DNA from: Micrasema longulum
Taxonomy: Eukaryota > Arthropoda > Insecta > Trichoptera > Brachycentridae
Direction of reading: 5' to 3'
Length of the DNA: 64,000 nt
NCBI GenBank assembly: GCA_022494885.1
Contig: JAGVSM010003653.1
Location: 62,001 to 126,000 of the forward strand
Position 1 is the stretch's first letter. Every line of letters begins with the position of its first letter. Positions 1-9,965 of this stretch are shown here, one piece after another. Made by a program: the position numbers and the translations under genes. The notes beneath the pieces are model-generated. The model did no database searches and was not told the origin of the DNA. It worked only from the letters and a program-made list of their open reading frames with translations.

Positions 1-424
1 TAATATTTTTTTTATTTATTTATAAATCTTATAACGCAAAGTATTTTACAAGTATAATACGTTGAATTACATTCCCAGGAGTTACAACAACTCAATTCGG
101 GACATAAATAATATAAGCATTTAGAAAATAACACATATTGAGAACAACAAAGAAAAAAAGCAAGTTTAGCACCTTTATAACTAAATATACAACAACAATA
201 TATACGCCTAAAACATTTTCTTACACAAGCAGAATAAATATATATAAAAAAACGCTTTTAAGAATAAAAAAAGGAGTAAATCTACTAAGGGAGATAAGGT
301 CATTAACATCACATGCCGTGCAGGTGATGCTGCCATAGTGATGATGAGAACATATCCATCTCAGTTAGTAAACATCTGGATGCCTAAGAAATGTCGTATA
401 GTACAATGAACACATGAACTGACT
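1..424. other. AT-rich DNA, no gene recognised
   Basis: No supported gene. A T-rich start (about 6-25) could be the A-tail of a minus-strand LINE entering from the left, but no coding homology is visible. The 66-codon frame at 138-338 is lysine-rich and low complexity, and I do not accept it. Confidence 0.4.
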
Positions 425-684
425 GGGTTGAAGATGTAAAATAAATTGTAGTTTTTAGTATGGAGAAATAAGCTGAGGTAATCGACTAGTTGAGAACGGG
501 CTGGGCGCTGGGCGCACTTCATAGATTTTTTTTGTGGAACATATAAACGGTGGTGGTGATTTGTAATAAATAACAATTATTTTATTTATTTTCCCATAAA
601 CGTAGTTACTATAATACATTATTATTAAAAGTCAAATATAATAGTAAGCTGTGCACAATAGCTTATTTGAACGATTCGCCTCTG
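425..684 (+). mobile_element. hAT-like non-autonomous element, 5'-truncated copy
   Basis: Matches the right-hand half of the elements at 31215-32559 (same strand) and 38771-39240 (opposite strand). Shared landmarks in order are AAATAAGCTG, TCGACTAG, GGGCGCTGGGCGCACTTCAT, TCAAATATAATAGTAAGCTG and the terminal ATTCGCCTCTG. The last is a degenerate form of the family's right end, TTCGCCCCTG. The left end CAGTGGCG is absent, so this copy is truncated. No transposase reading frame is present. Confidence 0.6.
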
Positions 685-804
685 CTGTGCACGCTGTTTC
701 TTACATTTAACCACGCGCTAGTATGTAATTCGATTTGCATTGTGTGGGTCCGGTAATGCCTTCAACTAGCAGTGATACTGGTCAATTGCAAGAACGAAGA
801 ACAT

Positions 805-1310
805 CGACCGATCTTACGACTTTATATAAAATAATAAAACCAATGTTTGATACCCCTGATCTACTGAAATTGATTTCATTCTATGTACCACCTAAGTTAA
901 GCAGAACATCTACAATATTTTATTGTCAAAATTCTCGAACGGTAGCTCAATATAACTCACCTACGTTTAGATTACAGAATATTGGGAATGAATATGCATC
1001 ATATTTTGATATATTTAGTTTATCTCTGCCTAACTTAAAAAATAAAGTGACCAACATATTTTTACCAAAAAGAGCAAATCAACTTCAGGAGTTTGGGTTG
1101 GAATAGTTATAATTTGATTGATTAATGTATTTTGTTATTGTATAATTCCTTTTAAATATATATGTATTTCAAGTAATTTCTAATGTGTATGGTACGAGTA
1201 TACTAATATTTCATACTCGATTTTTTATATTTTTATTTTTAAGCACTCTTTATACCACATATGTAAATGGCAGAAATTCCGTATATAAATAAATTAGTTA
1301 ATAAATAAAT
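805..1310 (+). pseudogene. LINE 3' end, CR1/Jockey-type ORF2 C-terminus
   Basis: A frame open from about 805 to 1106 encodes a typical LINE tail: KIIKPMFDTPDLLKLISFYV, then an NSRTVAQYNSP block and NIGNEY. This corresponds to the segment after the RT domain in the LINE at 49025-50881 (LLSELSLNVPG, TNYAQNSPLIRFASEYN). The roughly 25 residues before 805 are not LINE-like, so the copy is 5'-truncated. The stop at 1104-1106 is followed by an AT-rich 3' UTR ending in AATAAATAAAT near 1310. Dead element. Confidence 0.75.
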
Positions 1311-1383
1311 ACTTGGCATCGATGTATGATTCATACCGTTCTCACCAACGCAACAGTGGGACATCTTGAAAACTCCACTTCTG

Positions 1384-1480
1384 GGCCCTGGTTACATAAG
1401 GAAGTTAACATAGCTAGCTTCAGTTTCTTATAATGTAAAATCAAAATTTCCGTATGAAAATGTCTTTATTTTAGGAGAAA
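1384..1480 (+). repeat. MITE family B fragment
   Basis: GGCCCTGGTTACATAAGGAA followed by GTTAACATAG matches the end of the complete family B element at 14110-14329 (GATTACAATGGGAAGTTAAC). The next 60 bases follow it loosely (TTTCCGTATGAAAATG). Only one end is present. Confidence 0.5.
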
Positions 1481-1680
1481 GATAAAAATTGTGGTTTTAG
1501 TGGGTAACTCACAAATGCTGATTTTGAAGTTACCTAATTATTAAGTAATTACCCCGCAATATATATATATCAATATTCCGACTCGTAGGTTGAGAAACAA
1601 AGAATTACTGTTCATCGATCTGCATAGAACAAACTATGGCCTTAATTCGCCAATGACTCATCTTTGTCGTATTGTTAACT

Positions 1681-1766
1681 CAAGAAAAGATCTGGACTTT
1701 TTTGGTTTAAGTTTACAACTTTACTATTTAAACGAGCACTAAATAAATAGTCCAGATCTTGTCTTG
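1681..1766. repeat. Short inverted repeat, 18-bp arms
   Basis: CAAGAAAAGATCTGGACT at 1681-1698 is the reverse complement of 1749-1766 with one mismatch, enclosing about 50 bases of AT-rich spacer. It may be a tiny MITE. No other copy was seen in the window. Confidence 0.55.
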
Positions 1767-1857
1767 GTGTCCGTTATGTTTGTCAACGCTTCTTCTCTTT
1801 TTTAAATGTTTTTAGCTATTCTTTTATCGTAATATTTAAATCCTATAAATTGTATAC

Positions 1858-2149
1858 ATGGACAATGTCCGTTTAAAAATAAATAAACTAACGAGACCAA
1901 GCGAAGCAATTAGGAATAGGCGACCAGAATTGACGAAATTGACGTGGCGTCTCCTTCCAGCAGGACAACGCGAGACCACACATATCTTTGGTCACCCGAC
2001 AAAAACTGGAGGAGCTTTGCTGGAAAGTTTTGACCCACCCATCGTATAGCCCTGACCTTGCGCCTTCAGATTATCATTTGTTCCAGTCTCTTCAAAACTC
2101 TCTACAGGGAAAGAAATTAAATTCAAGAATTGACTGTGAAAATCACCTT
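1858..2149 (+). pseudogene. Mariner transposase relic, catalytic half
   Basis: Read in the frame containing CAG CAG GAC (1958-1966), the segment encodes QQDNARPH, then TRQKLEELCWKVL and HPSYSPDLAPSDYHLF. The second Asp (codon 1964) and third Asp (codon 2069) are separated by 34 residues, the DD34D spacing of mariner transposases. The upstream piece (RNRRPELTKL) lies in another frame, so there is a frameshift before the catalytic block. Homology stops at CENHL near 2149, where an unrelated minus-strand LINE begins. The C-terminus resumes at 2834. The N-terminal DNA-binding part and first Asp are missing. Inactive. Confidence 0.85.
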
Positions 2150-2830
2150 TATTTATTTATTTATACTTTTACATTGTTTGTATTCTTTTTTATACAGAAT
2201 AATGTTCCCTCACTGGGGTGTCCCGTGCCGAGGGAAACATTTTACAAAATGTGAAACATGCCTAAAATAATAATATTTAACAAAGTTATGAAATATATTT
2301 AACAAAGTAAAAAAAAATAACAAAATAAGAACCATAAAAAAAACGTAATTAAACCAATTAACCCAATTAAAATGAACATAATAAACAATAAAAAACAAAA
2401 ATATTCATAAAAAGTGTCATTTGCACATCCCCATCCAATTATCCCATATTCCAAAACTGATTGAGTAATTGCGTCATATATTTTTACAAGTTCTTTTAGG
2501 CTAATTATATTTCTTATAGTTTTTAAAAAGTAAATTTGCTTTTTCAATTTATTTTTAATATGATTAATTTGATGAGTCCATCTTAAATTCCCATCTATAT
2601 AAATTCCCAAATATTTAATTGAATCTACTCTGTCCAACGATTTACAAATACATTCAATATTCGGAATTTGGTTATTATAATTACAGCTGTGAATAGTTAA
2701 GGAAAGATTTGGATTACGTGTAGTTATATTATTAATTTTAAATGTTATGTATTTTGTTTTCGGGTGATTTAGTGTTAGATAATTTGAGTCTAACCATTTT
2801 TTTACTAAGTTTAAGTCACAATCCACATAA
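2150..2830 (-). pseudogene. LINE insertion, RT thumb region plus 3' UTR
   Basis: On the minus strand a 175-codon frame (2826 down to 2299) begins like the end of an RT domain: DLNLVKKWLDSNYLTLN, PKTKYITF, VDSIKYLGIYIDGNLRW, then VLEYGIIGWG. After that the frame enters hydrophobic low-complexity sequence, so the remaining C-terminus is deleted and fused to a 3' UTR. The tail is T-rich on the plus strand at 2150-2163 (TTTATTTATTTATAC), as expected for a minus-strand A-tail. It sits inside the mariner at 1858-2920. A related piece (YGIIGWGGAFKTN) occurs at 63330-63480. Confidence 0.75.
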
Positions 2831-2833
2831 GTT

Positions 2834-2920
2834 CTATGAGGATGAAATCATGGCTCTACCAGAAAGATGGAAAAAGTAAATCGATAATAATAGACAATAT
2901 TGGAATTGATTCTGTTTATT
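2834..2920 (+). pseudogene. Mariner transposase relic, C-terminus
   Basis: Directly after the LINE at 2150-2830 the plus strand reads FYEDEIMALPERWKK, then a stop, then DNNRQYWN. This is the usual mariner C-terminal block (EDGIM.LPERW.K family pattern). With the catalytic half ending at 2149 it indicates one mariner copy split by a LINE. Roughly ten residues between the halves are missing. Confidence 0.7.
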
Positions 2921-3229
2921 TGAACAAATTAAATAAATATATTTGAAATAACTTGAAAAATACGACATAATTTTACTATTTTATTTTACTTCATTGGAAA
3001 GCCAACAGACATTTTTAAATTTATAAGATACAATTATATTATAAATACATATCATAAAGTCCTATTAGAGGCTTTCACATAATATTGTTATTGAAAATGT
3101 TGTCACATAACATAAAATAAATAATCATACAAAACTTATAATATTACTAAAAATGTAAATGTAATTCATATTATTAAAAATATATCTACTTTTGAATATT
3201 GGTCACACGTTGTTATACAACTATAGTTG
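2921..3229. other. AT-rich DNA, nothing recognised
   Basis: Homopolymer-rich sequence between the mariner tail and the next LINE tail. The 3' terminal inverted repeat of the mariner should lie in the first 100 bases, but I could not identify it. Confidence 0.4.
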
Positions 3230-3846
3230 ACCATACAGTGTACATTTATTATGTGCCTTCATACAGAACTGCGCATAACCTGTCTTTCCTCTTCAAAATT
3301 TTAAACAATTTTATCGATAGTCCATATCTCTTGGAGCGTATTTCAATCAATTGTCCCGTAAAGTCAACACAAGTTCATTTTTTTATAATTTATTGCCCAA
3401 AAAAAATTATGTTGAAAACTCGTTTATTTATCGTAGCTGCTCCAAATTTAATTTACTTTGTCCCCATTTAGATATTTTTAATACAAAATTATGTGACTTC
3501 AAAAAAAAACTTTTTGAAACACTGTAAAATAAAACATTTGTCTGTGTGTAATAAGTTTGTTCCTTTAATTATGTTTATTTTATTATAATATAAAAAAATT
3601 GAATTGGTCAACTATATTATGAAAATCCCTCTCCTCCACTCCTCCACTCTATTTCCTCATCCCTCAACCATCTGAAGAGCTTTTTTTTTCTCTCATGCCT
3701 TATACAATATATTATTTTTCTCTTTACTGTGTAACATGTTCTCTCATAATATTTGTGAAAAACTTTAACTGGATGTATGTACAATTTTATATATTTTGTA
3801 TTCTTATAACAACTGTTGTTTTTCCTTAATAAATAAAAATAAAATG
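3230..3846 (+). pseudogene. LINE 3' end relic
   Basis: The plus strand encodes LSFLFKILNNFIDSPYLLER followed by ISINCPVKSTQ, a LINE C-terminal pattern. A further piece in a shifted frame (3460-3527) reads HLDIFNTKLCDFKKKLFETL and ends at a stop. The 3' UTR runs to AATAAATAAAAATAAAATG near 3846. At least one frameshift lies between about 3360 and 3460. Confidence 0.6.
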
Positions 3847-4254
3847 AAAAATATTATAGGCTGCAGATTCAAGGCGCAACATCATAACTTATATATTTTT
3901 TTAAATATGCTAGGAAACGAATAAGTAAATTTTCTCTAGTCTCCCATCTTTTTCTTAATGTAACACGACGTAACAGCCCCAGCCAGAGGGATTTTTCAGC
4001 ACAGTCTTTTAAAAGTTAATCAATCTTCATAAAATTTAGTAAACTGTAGCGTCGTTTTTCTGTGTCAATTTTCTAACACGCCGAATATATGGCTAGTGTA
4101 AGTCTTTCGACAGGTGTTACCGAGAGTCGCAAGTTCTGTGTGACATCTGACGCTCCCTAAGTAACGTATAGGTGAGAATTAACCACTTAGGTCGAGATCC
4201 ATTTCGCCCATCCGTCAATTAGGTTGGGTGTGTGAAAGAACTGTTCTCGAAAAA
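3847..4254. other. No feature recognised
   Basis: Unique-looking sequence with no convincing reading frame, inverted repeat or match to other parts of the window. Confidence 0.35.
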
Positions 4255-4955
4255 GAAAACCATATGTTCGGAAATACATTGAAACAGACATAGAAAGGAT
4301 TGAAAATGTTCAACGAAAATTTTTTAAATACCTAGATTATAAAAACAATAAAACGCTTTGAACTTTCAGCCAATCTGCTAAACAAAATGGATGTTTCACC
4401 CTTGAAAATAGACGCACTATATCTGAATTATGCTATTTATATAAATGATTAAATAATAAAGTAGACTCTTTTAACCTACTCTCCAAAATTAATCTAAATG
4501 TCCCCTTTCGCGTGAAAAGAAATAAGTATTTATTCCATCTGCCAGTCTGTAGCACTAACTATGCACAACACTCTTTCCTCTATCGTTCTTGCTCTAACTA
4601 TAATGCTTTTTAAAAATTTTTCATTTTATATTTATATAAACCACGAAGTAAACGTTTTAGCTTTCCTTTTAAAGCACTTTCTTTTTCTTCTCTTTTTTCT
4701 CTTTTTTCCTCTCTTCTTCTTTTTTAAACGGCTGTTTTCTTCAATTTACCTTTCTTTTATACAGGTAAATATTTATATTTGTTACAGACGTAATATTTCT
4801 TTTTGTATATGTAAATACTGTTTACCATTGTATACTTTTCTCGATGTTTTTAAAAAAATATCATGCTATTTTTAATATTAAAAAAAAAAAGTAATTTTTT
4901 TGCTGGTTTTATTGTAATTATGTACAAGGTTCATGGAACCGTAAATAAATAAATG
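4255..4955 (+). pseudogene. LINE 3' end relic, CR1/Jockey-type
   Basis: From about 4280 the plus strand reads IERIENVQRKFFKYL, then NGCFTLENRRTISELCYLYK, NLLSKINLNVPFRVKRNKYL and CSTNYAQHSFLYR. These match the order of blocks after the RT domain in 49025-50881 (FEKIQWTFLRHL, LLTLEDRRLLLDMG, TNYAQNSPLIRF). Two in-frame stops interrupt it. A T/C-rich 3' UTR follows and ends at AATAAATAAATG near 4955. The 104-codon frame from 4561 is an out-of-frame shadow. Confidence 0.75.
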
Positions 4956-4979
4956 TTTTGATATATTTAACACGCCCCT

Positions 4980-5263
4980 TAATTTATTTCAAAATAAATT
5001 AAGACTGATTTTTTCTGGCTGCGATACGATCACACTTGCTATTTAATGATGCTCACACTTACGCACACCTGAACACTTACTCCCACATACACGCAAACAC
5101 ACCTATACACTTACTCTCATACACACCCTTTTGTTGTACCACAATTTAATATGTATGATTTTTATTTAGAAACTTCGCTGGTCTGTCCTTAAACCGTAGC
5201 CTTTTTATGTTATATCATTGCCGACTGTTTGATTCTGTAAAATAAATAAATAAATAAATAAAT
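4980..5263 (+). repeat. LINE 3' UTR fragment with AAAT tail
   Basis: Contains a CA-rich tract (5050-5130, CACACCT and ACACTTACTC) followed by a unique block and six AAAT/AATA units at 5240-5263. CA-rich 3' UTRs of the same style follow the LINE ORF at 49025-50881 and, less clearly, occur at 20595-20735. No coding part remains. Confidence 0.5.
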
Positions 5264-5282
5264 AATACAATAAACAGCGGTC

Positions 5283-5355
5283 CTAAGGCTCGTATTACGA
5301 TGGAAAGTTAACATTTATCTTTAATTTTAGCTACAAAGTAAAATTAAGTTTTCTG
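5283..5355. repeat. MITE family B fragment
   Basis: CGTATTACGATGGAAAGTTA followed by ACATTTATCTTTAATTTTAG, CTACAAAG and TTTTCTGTATG matches the right end of the complete element at 14110-14329, read in reverse complement. Confidence 0.55.
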
Positions 5356-5397
5356 TATGAAAAGAATAATATTTTAACAATTTCATGTAAACAAGTA

Positions 5398-5685
5398 TTA
5401 CAATATTTTGAGTTTGTCCAAATGTTTGTAGACAAAAGGCTGGATTTCACCCCCTTGGGAGTCATTAAGATTAACAAATTCCAGCAGGGATGGAAAACAT
5501 TTTTGAGAAGGGAATATGGAAGTCTAGGCATTTACAGAGCTTATTGCCTGTCATTGGCTGGTTCAAGTGGCCACTTTACACACTGTGTAACATTCACCAT
5601 TTTGCTATGTTTGAACATCAATATTTCTTCTATTCTTCCATTTGTTGGTTTTAGTGAAGTTATGCGGCAAAGTTTTTACGGCGCG
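5398..5685 (+). repeat. Fold-back family C, partial copy
   Basis: Shares an ordered set of blocks with 21086-21590 and 33303-33559: end motif ACAATATTTTGAGTTTGTCC, then GGCTGGATTTCACCCC, GGAAGTCTAGGCATTTACAG, CTGTCATTGGCTGGTTCAAG, ACACACTGTGTAACATTCAC and TTCTTCCATTTGTTGG. The copy runs in one direction only, without the mirrored arm seen at 33303. The 90-codon frame at 5422-5694 is incidental. Confidence 0.65.
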
Positions 5686-5694
5686 CTCAAGTAA

Positions 5695-5755
5695 GCTTTT
5701 TTTCTATCGAATTTCCCGTAGGGCTGAATTTTTTCATTGGTGAACCCACGGCCTC
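5695..5755 (+). repeat. Repeat family D end fragment
   Basis: AATTTCCCGTAGGGCTGAAT then TTTTCATTGG matches the right end of family D at 52030-52065 (AATTTCCCGTAGGGCTGATG, TCCTCATTGG). Only this terminus is present. Confidence 0.5.
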
Positions 5756-5859
5756 ATAGTAGGCAGTGCACAGCGGAGATCATTTTCAATGTGTAGTCTA
5801 TTTCTTTGCTCGGTTTTTTATTCCCAACATTGAAAAACCACCTTCACAGAGATAAGTCC

Positions 5860-6722
5860 AACTAACACAGAACCAACTAAAATTTAATGTTTCTAAATGT
5901 TATGTTCTGTCTTATACGAGGGCATTAATAACTATTTTTATACGGTACTGTATGGGAGGGAGTTCACTTAAGCGAACTGCCACTATCGAAGATCTGGGAG
6001 TTATGTTTGATGCTAGACTGAAATTTCATACTCACATAGGCACTGTCTGTGACAATGCGCGCAAAATGTTGGGATTTTTTCTCCGAACAGCTAAGGTGTT
6101 CTTGAATACTCGTGTTCTAAGGCTTCTTTATAACTCATTGGTGCGAAGCAGATTTGAGTGTGGATCTCTGATCTGGGCACCCCACGAATTGAAGTACTCT
6201 CTTATGCTGGAGATGGTTCAGAGGAAATTTCTGAGGTATCTCTACTTAAGGGAGTGCGGATATTATCCGTGGTTGTACCCGTCTGACTTCATACTGGGAA
6301 TGCTTGGCTACAATAGTTTGGAGAAAAGAAGAAATGCATACTTGCTTATGTATTTTTTCTGATTGATCCGTGGTATTACGATCAACATAGGTGTAAAGGA
6401 GGGTATTTTTCTTTATGTTCCTAATTACTACCTTAGACATAGATAGCTTAAGCTGTTTTATCTTCCTTCTTGCAGAACCAACCTGCCGATGGTAATGCCA
6501 GTAGGAAGAGCAATGTCTTTACTCAACCGTATCTCTTCGGATATTGACATCTTTCATATTAGTGAAAAAAAGTTCAGAGAGGGTAGCATTCTTTGTCTAT
6601 AATTGCTGGGTATTTTTATTTGACCATTTTTGTATATTTAAATTTTAGTATTATTTTTTTCGTTTTATGTATGCATTGAAATATTTTGTAATGTACATAA
6701 ACGTTTATAAAATAAATAAATT
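5860..6722 (+). pseudogene. LINE J, ORF2 C-terminal half
   Basis: The frame is open from about 5860 to 6362, although the first ATG is at 5952. It starts with NQLKFNVSKCYV and TATIEDLGVMFDARLKFHTH (end of the RT domain), then MLGFFLRTAKVF, LLYNSLVRSRFECGSLIWAP, VQRKFLRYLYLRECGYYPW and MLGYNSLEKRRN. After the stop at 6361 the homology continues in other frames to TNLPMVMPVGRAMSLLNRIS and ends near 6600. The 3' UTR closes with AAATAAATAAATTGAAATAA. Relatives are at 19011, 21668, 57184, 62165 and 62546. RT palm motifs and endonuclease are absent. Confidence 0.85.
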
Positions 6723-6994
6723 GAAATAAATTTAAGTCGCTGAGAATGTCAAAAGGACACGCAGTGCTTATTTGCTGACAAAATGGCATAGTTTTGAATA
6801 TGCAGTTTATTTTTATAGCCGTTGCGCCCCCTTACGGGTTACTCTACGCCCCTCGAGTGGGGCGCGCCGCACTGGTTGGAAACCCGTGCCACAGATGATG
6901 ACATTCCCGCATAGCCCTTATAATTGGAAAAAAATCGTAATTTTTTTATATTTCAGCATCTCTCTATGTATTGTTTTCCTTTTTTGTACCACAA
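6723..6994. other. No feature recognised
   Basis: Contains a small GC-rich dyad, CGCCCCTCGAGTGGGGCG (about 6849-6866), inside otherwise AT-rich DNA. No gene supported. Confidence 0.35.
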
Positions 6995-7620
6995 CAGCAT
7001 GACTGTGAAAGATATTGAAAGGAGGGTGAGTGCTGGGAACAGAGTGAACGGAGCACTTAAATCAACCTTGGCAAATAAATGTTTGTCGCAAGAGGCAAAA
7101 TTAGCAGTGCACAACGGAGTCCTGGTCCCGACCCTGATGCATGGGAGCGAAGTATGGACTTGGAAAAACAGGGATGAAAGTAGGCTGAATGCTGTCGAAA
7201 TGCGATCTCTCAGGCGAATGTGTGGTATAACGATAGATGCACAAATGTTGAGATTCGTACCTTATGTAAGGCTGAGACAAGCATTATCGACAAAATCAAG
7301 AAAGGAGCTCTGCGCTGGTTTGGACGTGTAGAACGAATGGACAGCGAAAGAACGGCTAAGAATATTTACAATGCGAATGTTGATGGATGCAGAAATTGAG
7401 GTAGACCGAGAAAGACATGACATAACCAAATCCAACAAATACTTGAAGATGGACATGTCAAAAGTCGGAATAATCGACGCGCGTGCATGAGAAGATGTAT
7501 GAATGTTTCTACATAAAACAAAAGACGCGAGATCTGTATGCAAAGATAGAGCGATGTGGCTTTCTATCCTCTCTGCCTACCCTTACGGGGAAACGACGTG
7601 ATGGTTTGTTTGAACAGGCA
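6995..7620 (+). pseudogene. RTE-like LINE, 3' end copy 2
   Basis: Encodes DIERRVSAGNRVNGALKS, LSQEAKLAVHNGVLVPTLMH and ESRLNAVEMRSLRRMCG, then shifts frame. The rest is recognisable out of frame (IIDKIKKGALRWFG, GRPRKT, SRNNRRACMRRC) and ends at LPLRG before GATGGTTTGTTTG. It parallels residues 60-259 of the long copy ending at 26190. The RT core is missing. At least two frameshifts and a stop in the GRPRKT block make it non-functional. The tail unit is GTTT, as in the copy at 42894-43334. Confidence 0.85.
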
Positions 7621-8159
7621 TTTGTTTTAATAATTAACGAGTTAAAACAGTTTTTAATGTTTTTTTTAGATATCGAAAAGTTCCTTTTGGCTCGTGCATT
7701 TGGCAGAACGTCACAAGGCCCACGTTATTGCTTAAAACATGTTTTAATTTATGTTTCATATTATTCGTAGGTACTCTTCCATGATTATTACGAAAATCCT
7801 TTGATTGTTTAATTAACACGATGCATTTCTTTTTTTACAGGTAAGTCCAATACTCTGTTCTACTGAAACTATGCATGTGGCCATGTGGATATTGTCAGTT
7901 CCTCGCCGACGCATCTCAGTTTGTAAGTGAGCAAGATAATTCTTAAATCGCGGCTTTTTACGTGTGGGGGTTGAATTTGACCCATTATAAAAATTATTAA
8001 AAAATCGGAAGGAAGTGGAAAAATTATTAAAAAAGCCAGTTTTATCAATATTTTTTTATTAGAATGTACAATTGGGAAATATTACGTACTACGAATACTG
8101 ATAAAAATATATAAAATTGATTTCGAATAATTAATTGTATTTTCAAAATCAATATCAGG
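7621..8159. other. No feature recognised
   Basis: Low-complexity AT-rich sequence. The frames at 7483-7770 and 7634-7819 have no recognisable product. Confidence 0.35.
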
Positions 8160-8345
8160 TGGCCTCCGCGGTGTAGTGGTCGAGACGCTTGACTCACACA
8201 CGAAATGTTCCGGGTTCGATTCCCGGTGAGAACACAAAAATTAAAATGTGATTTTTCTCAAGCCTGGGGGGTGTTCTGTGATGTAAATTCACCACTGTAA
8301 TTGAGCCTCCTGGCCTGTTGTGGTGCAAAAAAAAAATATTTAAAA
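8160..8345 (+). mobile_element. SINE family A, full-length copy
   Basis: The tRNA-like head runs 8160-8232. It contains an A-box-like TAGTGGTCGAG and a perfect B-box GGTTCGATTCC (8213-8223), flanked by CCGGG/CCCGG. The body (TTTTTCTCAAGCCTGGGGGG, TGTTCTGTGATGTAAATTCA) ends CCTGGCCTGTTGTGGTGC followed by an A-tail. A second copy in reverse orientation lies at 19830-19996 with the same body, so this is a SINE rather than a tRNA gene. No protein is encoded. Transcription would be by RNA polymerase III, with mobilisation by a LINE in trans. Confidence 0.9.
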
Positions 8346-8384
8346 AAAATATATATGGATATTCTAGAGAAATGTTTTCATATA

Positions 8385-8545
8385 CAGGTGTTCTTTAAAC
8401 CCTGTCACATCCGAAGCCACGATGATCAGTATGGGCAAGAAGACATATTAGCATATTCAAAAAAATATTCAGAGCAAAGAAAATAAATATATATATATAT
8501 AAAACAAAACAAATGGTTGCTTACTTCTGCAGAGGAGAAGCGAGA
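8385..8545 (+). mobile_element. Fold-back family E, left arm only
   Basis: CAGGTGTTCTTTAAACCCTG, then ACGATGATCAGTATGGGCAA, GAAGACATAT and TGGTTGCTTACTTCTGCAG closely match the left arm of the complete element at 60419-60792. The central loop and right arm are absent. Confidence 0.75.
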
Positions 8546-8792
8546 CAAATGATGTATAAAACTGTTCAAAAACGGAAAAAAAACTAATACGGTTTGGTCA
8601 ATTCAATATTATAAGTGTTTTGGGCGATGCCTAAGGTCGAAATAATGTTCTAAATGAAAGTCTTCATATTTGGTTTCACGCGTTCGTATTTATTTGACGT
8701 TTAATCGTCGGTGTGGCCATATATGAAGCAAAGTGTAGTCGCATGCAAAATATAAAAATCCACATATTAACCACTCTGGTGGTAAACGAATA
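8546..8792. other. No feature recognised
   Basis: Spacer between two non-autonomous DNA elements with no gene or repeat identified. Confidence 0.3.
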
Positions 8793-8963
8793 CAGTGATG
8801 GCGAACCTATGACCTGCGGGTCAGACACTGACCCACGCAGACTTTTTAAATGACCCACGCGTTCATGTTTATTATTTTTTTTCCAAGTGAAGCCATTGAG
8901 GTATTACTGATAAAAATAATTAATATAATTTGACCCACTTCTCAAAAAGGTTCGCCATCAATG
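8793..8963. mobile_element. hAT-like MITE, 171 bp
   Basis: Begins CAGTGATGGCGAACCTATGA and ends AAGGTTCGCCATCAATG. The two ends are reverse complements over about 15 bases with one mismatch. The CAGTGATGGCGAACCT start is typical of short hAT-derived elements in animals. Internal GACCCACG repeats occur. No 8-bp target duplication could be matched at the edges, so the boundaries may be eroded. Confidence 0.7.
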
Positions 8964-9592
8964 CTCCTGAGGATCGAGAAGATTCGGATAGGCAATCCAG
9001 GGGAGGTATTCTGAACGCAAAAGCGCACGTAGAAAACGCATTTTTAACCTTTCCCTTACTGTCCTAAAAACACCCTAGAGTTACGGCGCTGTGTAGTCAC
9101 TACACATTAATAAAATAAGAGATGTAAAAAGTGGAAAATGAAATATTTATAGGGAATGACTTCAATTAACCATAATTTAATTCAAAGATGATAATATTTT
9201 AAATCGACTTGAGCGAAGCGTGCACCCGCGCCAACTTCCCGAGAGATACTAAGTACTCGTAGCTCGTAGCTACGTACCGGGCTGGGAGTGTATACTTTTG
9301 ATGATATTTGTAATTTATCCCCGATTTCCGATAAAATGCTTTTTTGTGCCTGATAAGTACTTATTTTTTAATAACAAATTATTTCAGTCGATACGTAAAT
9401 GTGTAATGGAGGAATACTGAAAATCTGAACCCAATTTCTATTAAATTTATAAAGATATTATAGTTATTAGACTCAATGTGTACTAGCTACACATCACCGG
9501 GGAGGGAGGGTTAACCTGTATTTACGTACTAAATACACGCTAACAGAGTGATCTCTTCGCGCGGTATTCCGTTCAGAATACCAGCCCAGGGC
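8964..9592. other. No feature recognised
   Basis: Mixed sequence with a small redundant tract (ACTCGTAGCTCGTAGCTACG near 9255). No open frame or inverted repeat supported. Confidence 0.3.
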
Positions 9593-9790
9593 CCCGATTA
9601 TAATGGAAAGTTGACAGAGTTATCTTAAGCTGTCTACAAAGTATAATCGAATATTCTGTACGAAAACGTGTATATTTGTAAAAAAAATCTGGATTGTCTT
9701 CGTCAAGTAACCTGTACTGTAATTAAACATGTTTTAAAAAAACATGAAATATAATTTTTCACACAAAAACTCAATTTTACTTTATATACA
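9593..9790 (+). repeat. MITE family B, degenerate copy
   Basis: CCCCGATTATAATGGAAAGT then TGACAGAGTTATCTTAAGCT matches the left end of 14110-14329. Looser matches follow (AATTAAACATGTTT, CTCAATTTTACTTT). The right terminus is not recognisable. Confidence 0.5.
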
Positions 9791-9884
9791 AAAACTATAT
9801 ACATATAAAGAAAAATTACAATATTTCCTTATCCGCATCCATTGGTACTCTAACTATAGCGTATTTCGATCATTCATTGTTCCT

Positions 9885-9965
9885 GAACTTGCACCTTAAG
9901 CGTAAGACTGATCAGCTTACCTCATATTGTAGCACTAATGCCGTACCCTATGCACCACTCGCTGG
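9885..9965 (+). mobile_element. SINE family B body fragment
   Basis: TAAGCGTAAGACTGATCA, CTTACCTC and CCCTATGCAC are in the same order as in the body of the SINE on the minus strand at 16286-16548. The tRNA-like head is missing. Confidence 0.5.

Noticed and set aside
4561..4875. 104-codon hydrophobic frame resembling a membrane protein
   Set aside because: Out of frame with the LINE tail at 4255-4955 and running into its T-rich 3' UTR.
5040..5130. CA-rich repeats considered as a CRISPR-like or satellite array
   Set aside because: Units are irregular microsatellite in a LINE 3' UTR. No spacers or constant repeats.
8160..8232. Candidate tRNA gene with perfect B-box
   Set aside because: The conserved non-tRNA body shared with 19830-19996 shows it is a SINE. 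The same argument holds for 11474 and 16548.
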